Positions 1 to 11,800 of a DNA stretch of 28,936 bases are shown piece after piece. How positions within the stretch are numbered: the first letter of the stretch is position 1; the number at the start of each line of letters is the position of its first letter. The stretch is from Plakobranchus ocellatus (lineage: Eukaryota; Mollusca; Gastropoda; Plakobranchidae). Position numbers and translations under genes: made by a program. The notes under the pieces were generated by a model. The model worked only from the letters and a program-made list of their open reading frames with translations. It searched no databases and had not been told where the DNA came from. The DNA lies in contig BLXT01002328.1 of NCBI GenBank assembly GCA_019648995.1, positions 871,718 to 900,653 on the forward strand, given 5' to 3'.

Positions 1-2209
1 ACCCTCTACAATATGTGTGTAACATCAGCAACATTAAATCACGAAAATGTAACAATGAAAAAATGTTATGAATGAATAAAAACAGGACTGTTGCATAGAG
101 TATTCTTTATTAACAGTGCCCACATCACAGACAAATATTCCCTCTTAAAATTTTAACCCCCCAAACAATCCATGACCTTATGTTCAAGTCAAGCAGACCC
201 ACAATAAAAAAAAAAAAGAAAACGAATTGAATTTATTTGAATTTTAGAAAAGGTAGTATAAAAATTTGACACAAGTTAATTCATGAGGTAGAAAACAATA
301 AATAAGCAGTTTTCAAGCATCTTTAAGACCAAATTCATTGCAAAACAAAAAATGCATTGTTTCATCTCATACATAGTTTATGGGCCTTTTTTTTTTCAGA
401 TTGACAAATTTTCAATTTCAATATGCAACTACAATCACACTTTATCTAACTTTCTCAAACAACCATCCTTGGCAGGGAAAGCCTTAGATCAAAAATGTTA
501 AAAATCATACACTCTTTGTAAATACAAAGGTTGTAGTAGAAAATATCTTACTTCACTTGATTTGTTTCTTTCATTCTTAAAGGCAGACTTATTGAAAAAA
601 AATCTTTTAAAGAGGAGATAAAATGATTTTGTTTTCAATGCCACATGGCAGGCACAAAAAGGTTGCAGGATTTAGTGATTTAAAAAAATGACTGGGATTG
701 GGCAAGAGATCATCAATACTTACAATTGAAAGGATATGATGTTGATAAAATAGTTTTATGTATCATACTGATCTCAGTCCAGCATACTATGATAATGATC
801 AACACTTTAAATAAACAGGATAGAGGCAGGTTTACAAAGATTTTTATTTGCCTCATATGCCATTAAGAAAAAAATGCAGGCAGACATGAGGGTGTAAATT
901 CATCGACCTTCTGGATATGTCAAGAATTAAATCAAAGGGAAGTTTTACCTTAGTAAAAAAACTTTGACTTGATTTTTAAAAAATGCAGTTGAAGGCTACA
1001 ATTATGATGTTTACACAATTTCATTATTAACTTACAAGTTCGTCATGATCTTTCACCCATTGATTAAATACAAAATGCAGTGTCCATCATAGAGTTCACC
1101 CTTCTTTTTTAATAGACCACACCAGCACAATGCAGTCTATAACTTTAATTTCTCTATTCCATTGTATTATAAATTAATCATGCTGATAGTGATGGAAAGT
1201 TCAGTCACGTACCTTGAGCTTTTCACTACAGAATACAAATTTTTAACTGATACGCTTAAGTTTAACAAGCCCTTGTATAAGAGCAGTTTGAAACACAGAT
1301 GAATGAGGTGAATAAAAGCTGTTTTTCAGGTTGTACAGGAATCTTGTGATCTATGCTATTACAAAGGAAATAAAGTAGGAAAAAAGAGCCTATTTTGAGG
1401 AGGCACTTTGGTCTCAACATCTCCCTTGCTTGAACTAAAGAGAAATAGAAGGTCTGAAGGTTTTAACCTTTAAAACTGACTCTCGCGTGAATTGGAAACT
1501 AAAGGCAGATTATAACATTACCTTTTCACCCTCAAATCTTCTTTTTTAAACTACATACATTGTTAGAAAAAAAACGTGACTGAGAATCTTATTTTTCTAT
1601 GGCTTTGAAATCAGAAGATGTTTTCCACCCTCTTGAGTTAGTGCCAATCTTTAAACTTGCATGTTTATGCCAGCCACATGTAGTTCATCACTCTATTTTG
1701 ATGATTTTCTAGGCTTTGAGACACGGTCCAAGGATTTGAGGTTCTTAGATGCCAGGAGAGTCAAAAAGGCATTACTACGGAACAAAATTATGGAGCTCTA
1801 TGGAGTTGCTTGCATAAAAACTTATTACCACCATAGGACTCATCACCCTTTCAAGCAAACATTTTTGTTGAAATGTATCCTTAGTACAATTCCAAGAAAC
1901 GTTGGCTTTGTTCCATTTAGTGTTGAATATAATTAACATACTAAGGGGTAGAGAAAGTCCTTAGCCTGCTGAACAAAAGTGACAGCATACAGTAGGCCTA
2001 ATCCCCACCCACACGTAATATATGCCAATAATCTTGAAGGAGAACCCTGACACTTCAGTGGTGACAGTTTTATGTGATGATTATGGGAATCTAGGTGGCA
2101 AGCTTATGCAGCTGTAGGTTATGATATAGACCTACTACGTCCAACCTTCTCACAAGCAACTACATATATAGTCCCATGTCCATATGAAGAAAGCCAACAA
2201 AAGGTGCTG
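1..2209. other. No gene recognised; AT-rich flank
   Basis: Both strands carry only short open frames without recognisable domains. An AATAAA occurs on each strand near the left edge (plus 75-80, minus 106-111), which could mark a transcript end. Nothing ties it to a gene in view. The stretch is downstream of SLC35B3 and could hold a very long 3' UTR or plain intergenic sequence. Confidence 0.5.
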
Positions 2210-2445
2210 GCAGAGTAAAAGCGTCTCGCAGGCGTTTTCGGCGCATTTTTTTTACGCTAGCTGCAAGTGAACTCACATCACATTTTTTTGCCTAGTCTGC
2301 TCAGCGTCAAGGTCGCCTCCGCGCCGCCCCCACTCTGGCGCTATTCACTATCTGTTTGTAAATAAAATCTAATGGCGTCAAAAATATGCTTCGACTCCGC
2401 GTCGGCGAGGCATCGGCGCCGCGTCGGCGTCCACTCTGCCAGGGG
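2210..2445. repeat. CpG- and GC-rich patch with a degenerate direct repeat of period about 100
   Basis: An otherwise AT-rich flank is interrupted by a patch with many CG dinucleotides. Two related units lie at about 2311-2339 and 2411-2440, both ending in CCACTCTG followed by GC or CC, and CCGCGTCGGCG occurs twice in the second half. It could be the subterminal region of a DNA transposon or a small CpG island. No gene start is visible beside it. Confidence 0.4.
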
Positions 2446-3322
2446 CCAAAGGATGAAATAACAAAAAAGGCAAATTTGGGTGCAGATTGATGGCATCACA
2501 TTCATCCTGAAGATAAAAGAGATCCCCCACTCCCTCCTTTTTACTGGCCACTGTGAGCACTGAATGGGAATTAAGCTCAACAGCTCAGAAAACAATTTAT
2601 GGGCATTCACTAGAATTTTTCCCTGGCAAAACGGAAAGTTGGCAGGTCTGCTATGCAATAAAACGCATAATATTTTCCTGTAACACATTTATTTCATACA
2701 TGTAAATCAAAGTAAAATTGACCACTTTGTAAAATTAGTTGTGTAGAACTTTGCACCGATTCACCAAAGTGGTTTGCAAGGTTCATGATTGAAAGAAGAA
2801 TTAAAGTAATGAACTGTTAATTTTGAAATTATTTTCTTGCTAAACAATTTTGTGCTCCATCTCTCTTGCTCACTACCCATCTTTCACACACCTCTCTGTA
2901 CTTTGGTAATCTCTAGTATTTCTAGACTGAAAACAGTGATAATGATCTTGACATCAATATGAAAGCATGTGAAATAAACTCATGTGATTGAGATGAAATC
3001 AATCTTGCTAAGGTGAACGGCACAAAAGTCAGACACAACTCACCAGACATCAGTGTTGTTCAGCTCCAACAAAGTGAAACAAAATATTTAGCAAACCCTA
3101 CCAACTCCCTTTCCTTTACATCAGGGACAGCACAAACTTTTTCAAGAGACCAAGAAACACCTTCTAACAAAATCACAGCAAATGAACATATATCAAGCCC
3201 AAGGCTACCCTCGATGAAAGTCCCAAATGAGGTCTACTAGACGAAAAAAACAAAATCAATGACATACAAAGGAAGAGGCTTCAATCTAAGAGAGGTAATG
3301 AAATTGCCACAAGAGGAATCAA

Positions 3323-4330
3323 ATGCACAAGTATTTTGATGACGACGAAAGAAAAGAGCTCTTCAAGATGTACTGGAATACAAGCAAGAAAAAGCATCAA
3401 ACATATTTTATTCCATCGATGCTGGAAAGGCTTATGATAAAAAGGACATCAAGGCCAAAACCAAATGCTGTGAGTACATTTTTCAACATTAGAAGAATCA
3501 CAAGAAATTGTTGGCGTGTAGGAAATTCCTTTTTTACATATGGCATGATAAAAAAGATTTTGTAATGGGTACTATAAATATGAAATATGAACACAGAATA
3601 CTTAGCAACTCTAAGATTGGATAACATGGAAAGCAAAAGAAATGGTCAATAAAAGCTATTATTGATTTAGTAAAACACACAAAGACAGTTTTCCACAGGT
3701 TAATAGATATTACTTCTGGAAAGCAACCATGAAAGAGTACCTTCATCATAATTCAAGCCCAGATTATACCATAAGAAATATGAACATGGAGTGGGAGAAA
3801 AAGTTTTACTTGATAAATATCACGGAAAATTCACATAGTAATACAACCTGTCCTTTAAATCAAAAAAAGAACATGTGGGATGATTGAGTTCCCCACAGCA
3901 ACAAAGATGATCCCGCTGAAGAAGAAACAGATATATAACAAAACCATCTCTAGAACAAAGAGATTGCAGAGAAATGAAAACCAGGTGCTGTGACAAAAAG
4001 CGCAAATGATTATAAATTTACGCACACAGCACTTGACATGCAACAGCTTCTACACTGCCCTAAATCAAACACTTCATCACACTATTACAAGCAGAAACTC
4101 TATGTTCACAATTTGACTGTGTACAATTTAGGAATATGTATTGTCTCTTGTGATTATATATCCATCCTAAGAGGGGAACTAAATAAGAATGCACATAAGA
4201 TGGGCTATTTGCAGACAACTGCCCAGGACAAAAATCAGTTTGGAGCCTCTGTGCTCATTCATGAGAAGCCTAATTTCAACAAGCTTTGCATAACTTTTCT
4301 TGAGAAAGGTCACACTGAGAGATAGAGAAC
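3323..4330 (+). pseudogene. Decayed transposase-like coding relic
   Basis: Three frames in order give protein-like pieces. About 3323-3430 reads FDDDERKELFKMYWNTSKKK. Positions 3684-3887 contain FPQVNRYYFWKATMKEYL and end in a stop after KKNMWDD. Positions 3990-4325 contain YKFTHTALDMQQLLHCPKSN, YYKQKLYVHNLTVYNLGI and a late FLEKGHTE. As I recall, this order (acidic ER-rich box, FP..YY box, DLQQ-like box, NLTVY box, F-GHT box) resembles a multicopy transposase-like family annotated as uncharacterised protein in many invertebrates. Several frameshifts and stops show it is dead. The exact superfamily is not known to me. Confidence 0.45.
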
Positions 4331-4500
4331 GATTCAGTGCAGTGTGATAAAGTGAAAAGGCACTATATGAAGGCCTGCTTTTACAAATAAGTGCAGACGA
4401 TGAGGATCAAGATCCTTGGTTCAATCTATCCTTTCAACATATCAAATTTGTAATTGAAAAACTCCACTTTAGAACAACTTGTGATAGAAGAAATTGTTTA

Positions 4501-4640
4501 GTTCTGTACAATTTAATATCCTTACTACTTAGATTGTGTAAAACAGCATGAATCATTTTTTGGTAAAGTTTTTAATTGTGTATAATTCGATATCCTCTAT
4601 CATTTAGGTTAAGTAAAACAGCGTTAATCACTTTTTACTT
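4501..4640. repeat. Imperfect tandem duplication, two units of about 70 bp
   Basis: The two units share anchors at a constant offset: ATATCC at 4516 and 4590, AAAACAGC at 4540 and 4615, then AATCA followed by a T-run. The offset is 74-75 bases. The units differ at roughly three positions in ten, so the duplication is old. Confidence 0.6.
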
Positions 4641-5697
4641 CAAGTATTGCTTGAACTTTGATGATGATGAAGTTTGAATTTTTCTTGACCAATTTTTTGA
4701 GCCTAGCAATCAATTCTGACAATGCTAGTAGTGACCCATTCATTGGCCGTTTGGAAAGTAAATGTTTCCCTAAGCAAACTCACATTAATATCAATTTTGA
4801 TTTCATAATTACTTGTTCCTTTTTTTTCTGAATGAAACTTGACAGACAGCCTACAAACCTTATGCGTTTTTTTTTTTATTCTTAATAGTGTGTTTGCATT
4901 TTAAATGTTTGTAAAAAATTTTTGAAACTACAATCAAAATTTTTATTCCATTGAAAACATCAATTTTGGTATAACATCAAATTCTATTGAAATCATATTG
5001 ACAATTTTAAACAACAATATTTGACTTTATTGTACATGCTTAGATTGCATATTTTTTCAATTTTCAACACTTTGGATCAATATTCCCCTTCATCTTTTGC
5101 AAACAAAATCCTCCATGCGAAAATCAAAGCGCACTATCGGCTGTTTTTTATCTACTTAAGCACCACAGTGGTTGCGGATAACCATTAAGTAGTTGCATTT
5201 TAAATGAATAGTTCAAAACTCCAAATAGTGCAAAATAAATCAATCTTTTGCTTCTCCTGGAAAATATAACAAATGCCACTTATCGGAATATAATCCCAAG
5301 CCATCGATTTACTTTTATAATATCCTGTCTCCCTCTCCCCCCCTCCCCCCCTGTTGGTAGAAAAAAAAATAGATCAAGGTCATTGTATTGTACTCTTGCT
5401 CTCACTTTAAATTTTAGCACTTTTCCCTCAGGTTTTTAACAGGAATAAAATTGTCTTAGATGAAAGAAAGCCAAGACATATGCACTTGTATGAACATAGG
5501 GGAGGAATCATTGTTCATTACTAACCTAGGTGTAACGTACATCTACACCCATGCTCAAAGGCCTTCTCAAGTTTGATGCATTTACTGTAACTACAGACTA
5601 CAGTAATAATTACAACAGTATATATAATTTTCCCCTTGTATTTGAGTCAACATTGTAACAAGCACAGCCTTCTCTTGATCAGCATCAGATCATGAAT
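4641..5697. other. Possible SLC35B3 3' UTR and flank; no other gene seen
   Basis: No protein-like frame is visible. A C-rich tract lies at about 5328-5352 on the plus strand (G-rich in the transcript). If transcription of SLC35B3 continues past its stop, this stretch would be its 3' UTR, but no sequence feature fixes the end. Confidence 0.35.
5026..5031 (-). terminator. Candidate polyadenylation signal of SLC35B3
   Basis: This is the nearest AATAAA on the minus strand downstream of the stop codon, about 670 bases away. It is followed by a GT-rich stretch (TATTGTTGTTT). AATAAA is frequent by chance in DNA this AT-rich, so the site is only a candidate; further copies lie near 4940 and 4875. 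Confidence 0.25.
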
Positions 5698-5848
5698 TCA
5701 AACAATATTCTCAGCCCCAATAACTCTAGGTCGATGTCCTCGCAATCTCTCCACTGTCCTGGCTATTGCTGCATCCCAGCTGGCTTTGTTCTTACTGTAC
5801 AGGTTGAGATAGATGCCCAACACAACCACTAAACCTGACCATATATAT
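5698..5848 (-). CDS. SLC35B3: SLC35B3 coding exon 9 (residues 337-386) and stop
   Basis: The acceptor ATCCTCAG precedes A-TAT-ATA. The exon encodes the last membrane helix, YIWSGLVVVLGIYLNLYSKN, then a 29-residue cytosolic tail rich in Arg (TVERLRGHRPR) ending GAENIV, with TGA at 5700-5698. The tail has no C-terminal KKXX signal, which suits Golgi rather than ER retrieval. Confidence 0.93.
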
Positions 5849-8800
5849 CTGAGGATTGGGAAAGATGAAGAGGCAAGAAACAATTATTTGAGAAATTTTT
5901 GAGGTAATGTTAAATAAAACCCAAAAAAATGTGATAAATAAAATAAAGAAACTAATATAGCCCTGATTAGTATTCTGTGTGGCTTTATAAGACTACATAT
6001 ATGTTTTATATATATATATATGTATATCCAGAATTCACCACAGCTATGGAACCTTGTGATAAATTACAAAAAAATAATGCTATCCTAGGTCTAATATTTC
6101 AGGAATGTTAGCCCTCAAAGATACAAGCTTCAGTCACAGTGACAAATGGCTATTTGCTAATCAGTTATAGGTCTCGTTGAACACTGGGGGTGACAAGCAG
6201 TTTGTTTAAAAAGATTCACTCAAAATCTTGCCAAAAATGAATTTGAATGAAGAAAAATTTCAGAACAGAAAGGTAAATTTCCAAGATTCTACAGATCTAT
6301 CAATTCACAAACATGAGATTTCTCAACAATATCTCCAACAATCTCATATCCATCCTTATATAACCACCAACCACAGCTTCCAGAAAATAATATTATACAC
6401 AGGTTAATTAGTTCAATATTACACAAACAACCATTGCAGAAAAGAGTAGAAGTAACTGTTTTACGTAATCAAAATCAGCTGAAAATACTGACTAACCAAA
6501 TTCTTTCATTTATCCCCTTCCTGAAACTCAAAATCCCCAAAAATTGTTTGTGGCATCTCAAACTTATCTGATCTCTAGGCTATGATCTAACAACTTCCTA
6601 TAAACAATTTGAAAACCCTCTAAGAAATCCCTAGATCTGCAAAGGTAAACAAAGTTTGAATAATAATAGACTGTTAGACTAAAACAGGCCTAACCAAGGC
6701 CGCCTTAGCATTTGCATGAACATTACAAGCAAACAAGACTGTATCAGAAGACCATCTGTTCTGGCTCTAGATCTAAACTTAATACATAGAAACCCACAAA
6801 TTTGTCACACACATTTTGAGCAACAAAGATTCCTACTTAAACTGTTATATTTTCATACACATAAGCTGCAGGCCAGTGTCAAAACTTTAACAAATATCAA
6901 CCTTTTTTCAATATTATCTGTATTCCTAATTTTATTTCAATAAGATTTTGTAACATCATGACTAACTGGTGAGCAGCCTTGAATGTATGACTCACTGTTT
7001 CAAGCCACTGATTCTAGCAAACATTTCAAAATATGCTACATGGCACCTACATTGCAAAATACAATATTACAGAGGCAATAATCAGTTAAGAAGTTGAGTT
7101 AAAGGATGCTGGATTGAATATACTTACTGGGGAGTGAATGGCTTTGTGAAAAACAGGAATGATAGAATGATGGTAACAGCTTTCCGGCAAGTCGTCACTG
7201 GAAAAAAGTTTTTGAAAAATAAAAAGCTCCCTAAGAGTATGCAGTCTTTTAAGCACTTTGTCGATGTACACATCAGTAATTGGCGATACAAAAATTGCTC
7301 TATTGCATTTTCACCACATCATCTGTAGTGATCCAACTAAATCAATTGTGCATTTTTTTTCTTGACCAATTATTTTCAAACGTATTAATTGAATATCCCA
7401 TAACTATTATTACGGCCACTGCTGCACTTTAACAAATGCAAAAAATTTTGTTTTCAAAGTATTTCATGATTTCTTAGTAGTTTATCTTTGTTGTGAAGAA
7501 TTTCAATAAAAAGGGTAACTTTTATTTTTTCCCGATTTGCCAAACAATAAATGTGGTTTAGATTTTGGTGAAATCATGTAATTGTAACATTATACTCTAA
7601 ATAACATTAAAAGAATTTTTCAAAGACTTTTGTCATTATCATCATGTATTCATTTTCACTTATTTACAAACCTGTAACAGCTATTAAGGCACCAAAAGAT
7701 CTTACTAAAGTCAGCACCACATACAATCCCAGGTAACCAGTTATGGAGAAGATCACAGCATAGCCATATGTTTCTAAAGGGTACTGCAAAAATCATAATA
7801 AAAGGTGTAAAAGATTAACAAAATTCTGTGATAGTATTTAACAGCTTTAATAATTACAGGCAAACAAAACCAAAATGAAACAAGAGCATGACAAATAAGT
7901 TAGAATCTTGGTAACTTCCTTATTCTTTTTTTCAAACATTTTCCTTACTAGCTACAGATTACAATAAAGAGTATGAATGCTATTTGCTAGGCAACCTTGG
8001 TTTCATAAAAGTTTCATCTACGCTGAAAGCTCAAGATAAAAAAATACATTTGGAGTAAAAATGGTGGAAAACAAAAATAAATATATACACTTATTTCAAA
8101 GTTTGCAGTCTTCTTTACAAGGGAAAAAAATCACTTACTTGCTGACAAAACTGAAAAGCTGGAATCAAATTACCAGTCACTAAAAGACCAAATAGGATGT
8201 AAAGAAATCCAATACCATAAGAATATAAAACCTGATGGAAAAAAAATCATGCCTATAGTAAATCTAAAATGCATTTTAAATAGTGTATATCGGTATGTAC
8301 AAACAGTATCTCTCTTTATTCATCCATCTATTAAATTCCCAGGAATCTCATTTAAATCCAACTCTTTATATATGAAGTGAGCTCTATGACAAACTTCTCT
8401 GAAGTTGATTTATTTGTTGAAAATCTGACTTATCCAAACTATCAGATAGCAATGTTTCATTTATAGCACTATTGAAAAAACAACAAGAAAAGCAACTAGC
8501 ATGCAAAAATACATACACTGATTTCTGAAAGGAAGAGAAGAGCGATCAATTTACTTTTTCTTATTCTTTCCACATAAGATAACCCATACATCCACCAGGC
8601 ACTTTTTTCTCAAAATGCACTGTATCTATCATAACATGAAAAACTCAATCGAGTTCAAGTAAAGATGATTATAACAATGTAAACTAATATTATGATATTA
8701 TATTATGCACACAATATATGAAAAAACCTATATGGATAAATTTACTTTAACCAAAAAGTGGTATAGAACATTGTTTTTTGTTCACAAAATGCCTCAATTT

Positions 8801-11800
8801 CGCAAAATGAATAAACATCACTAGTTTATCAAGGTAGTTCATGCAAACACAAAGAAAAAATTTGAAAATTTTAGAAAAGTAAAAAAAGAAAAATATTGCA
8901 ATGTTATTATTGGGTGAAAAATAAACATACTGACTTTGACACTAAATGGGAAAAATCCCTCTAGCAATTCATAATCAATTTAATGAGTCTAACTATGAAA
9001 AAGTCATTATAGAATAATAAATTCTGTTAGCCTTTAGACAATTTATTCGGATGCCATATAAATTTTCAGGAAAATCCAACAGTAATAAAGCATAAGTCAG
9101 TGCTTCCAATAAAATCAAGCACAAAAGTAATTTGAGTATCACTCTGTTACATGTATCAGTTTTTACACTCACACATTTTCAAACATTTTCATGAAATTGG
9201 TCTGAGTTCATAGTGACAAATATCCTTGCTATATAACTGTGACATCACTAGTGGTAACTGAAGAGAATGTTTCCCTAGTGAACAAAATGGTTCTACAAGA
9301 TTGACAGATAACTGTTAAACAGCTCTCAAGAGCAAATAGAAACAATGTAGGATCAACATGGGTGTTACTGCCACTCATTTAGTTGGCAGCTAAGCGACTA
9401 CTTTAGCCACATGATCCAAAATAAATCAATATTTTTAGCTAACCTTGATTAAGTAATAAACACTTGGATTTCTGCTTTACTCTAGGAAGAGTTATTTGCG
9501 TTATATTGACTAATTAGCCTATAAGCATTGCATAACTAGTATTTCCTAGAAACTTTGGGCGGCAGGTATAAAAGATTGTTTGAAGAGCTTCCTGACAGGT
9601 AAACTGCTGAGGTAAGAGAGTTTGTAGATCTAAAATAATTTTTAAAAATTCAATTGCTGTTATGAAATTGTTCTTGATTCAAATAAAAAAAAAATGGTAA
9701 TTCTGCTTTCCTGCTCACCATCTCTCCACTAGCTGCAGAGTACTGTTTGAGAGTCTTTTCTTGCACATTTCCTATGGCACCATCAGCACACAAAGCAAGG
9801 GAGATCAAGGTTATGCCTGAGGGCCGCAAAATTTTTTTTTAATTTAAAAATATCATATAATTATAGTGAGCCATATTTTTAAATCATTTTTTGAAGTTTT
9901 AAGTCCTTAACAATCTCGTGAATCTCAATAAATAACAGCTTGTGTCTTTTACTCAATAAAAAAGAAAGGGTACATGTTGAAACTATGGCAAAGTTACATC
10001 AAAACGTTTCGTCTATACAATAACAGCTTCATCAGTATAGTACAATATAAAAAAGAAAGTTGGCAATTGAATTACCAAGGATACAATACAATCTAAAAAA
10101 AAATGTGAATGTAAATTATTGTGTTCATGAACCGTTACTACAAATAAAAGGATTACTGAAATACAAAAACCTTTTCTATCCACAAAAAATACTGATATGA
10201 AGGATAATAGTAAATTATTGTGCAAAGTTCAGGCCATTGAGCATAAGAAGAGTTTATTGCATATGGGAAAAGATAGAAATATAATTGCTGATTTTAAGAT
10301 TACATGATTGTTCTTTCTTATAATAATTTATTGTTTAGATGTGCAGATGATTACATGTTATTTGACTTAAACATTGATTTCTTAAGATTTTAGTGTTTTA
10401 AGAGTGTAAATCGAATGAGTTTTTTTTGTCAAGTTTGTTTATGGTCTTGAAGGTCCATAAAAAGTCAACAGCCGTAATATTTAAATGGTCAATAGTGATC
10501 TGTAAGATTGAAATCCCTTCTACAGGTGTTTCTGTCTTTGGTGAAGGTTATCTTTTTGTTAATATCTGAGAGGTTCAACTTACATTTTCTTTGATGCATT
10601 TTACCCATGTAATCAGGTGTACAATGTAAGGAGTGCATGACAAACTATATTGAATATTACATGTGGCATTATTTGTTGAATATGCTGATAATGATGAAGT
10701 TGTATGTCTGCTTTACACCTAGTTGTGTGAAAGAGTTGAAAACCTTAAGTTGTGGCGGCTTAGTGTTTCCGTATTGGTCAGATGTACAGAGATTGGAGAA
10801 ATAATTCTTTAAATTGAAGTAATGTCAGGGAGGGTGGGGCTGTATGTGATTACAAACTGAAATCTCTTGGCATGTGTGTGTGTGTGCCCTGTTGTGTACA
10901 TGTATTGCTGATTGCCAAGAAATCTTTTTTGCTTTGTTAATGGCCGTGTCTACTGTTTTAATGGGGAATCAAAATCATGTGTGTTGAAAGTTGTGTGCAT
11001 TTGTTCAACAATGCATCCTTGCTGAGCAGATTCAGACGAGAGGAGAAAGGAAGGATGAGCACCTTCTGCAAGCTCTTTGTGCAGACTAATTCACTCACTT
11101 TTAACTTGTATCCTGGGTGTTGCAGTTGTGGTCATTTTAATACATAAAATATTGTGATATAAATTTGATATTGCTTTACACTGTAATTACCATTAAATAT
11201 AACTTTCACTTTGCAAATGTTTCATTCCTCTTTAATCTATATAAAAAATCCTTCAGTGGCAATTGTATTTTTTGGATTCAAGTTTAAATTGTAGTGCTCT
11301 CTGAGCAGTAATCATACCCATTACCAACAAACACAAATAAAGCATGGATCTTGCTCATTATATACATTTTGAATACTTCTCTCATCTCATATCATGCAAC
11401 CTTTTAAGACCTTCCTTTTCAAGATGCAGAAGTTGACAGGCAGAGAGAGAGAGAGAGAGAGTAGATTGAATCAAGATGGTATGATAAAAAGAAATAAGGT
11501 TGGGATAAGAGTTGATATTGATACTGTGTTTACACAATATTTGATTATCATATTTGATACAGTCTAAGCACCACATAAGCACATTCTCTTTTCATTTCTT
11601 TCTGTCTTATTCAATATTTTTGCATTCAAAATAGTTTTTGAAGCAAAGTGAAGACATTCTGATGCATTTTCTAAGAAAATCATTGTTTGAAACCCAAAAC
11701 CAATCTTTTGCATTTTTCAAGAAAAACAGTTGTTTGAAACGATTCAGATATTTTTGGTGAGCTAAAGGGAATACAAACTAGATCAAAAGCTTTAGTGGTG

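Noticed and set aside
1661-1936. Plus-strand 91-residue open frame
   Set aside because: No recognisable motif, no splice or promoter context, and its length is within chance for this composition.
7134-7328. Plus-strand 64-residue open frame
   Set aside because: It overlaps exon 8 in antisense and shows no domain.
10010-10045. Hammerhead ribozyme on the minus strand
   Set aside because: CTGATGA and GAAAC are present, but helix II does not form and the local CTATAC/GTATAG pairing competes. Kept only as a retroelement tail.
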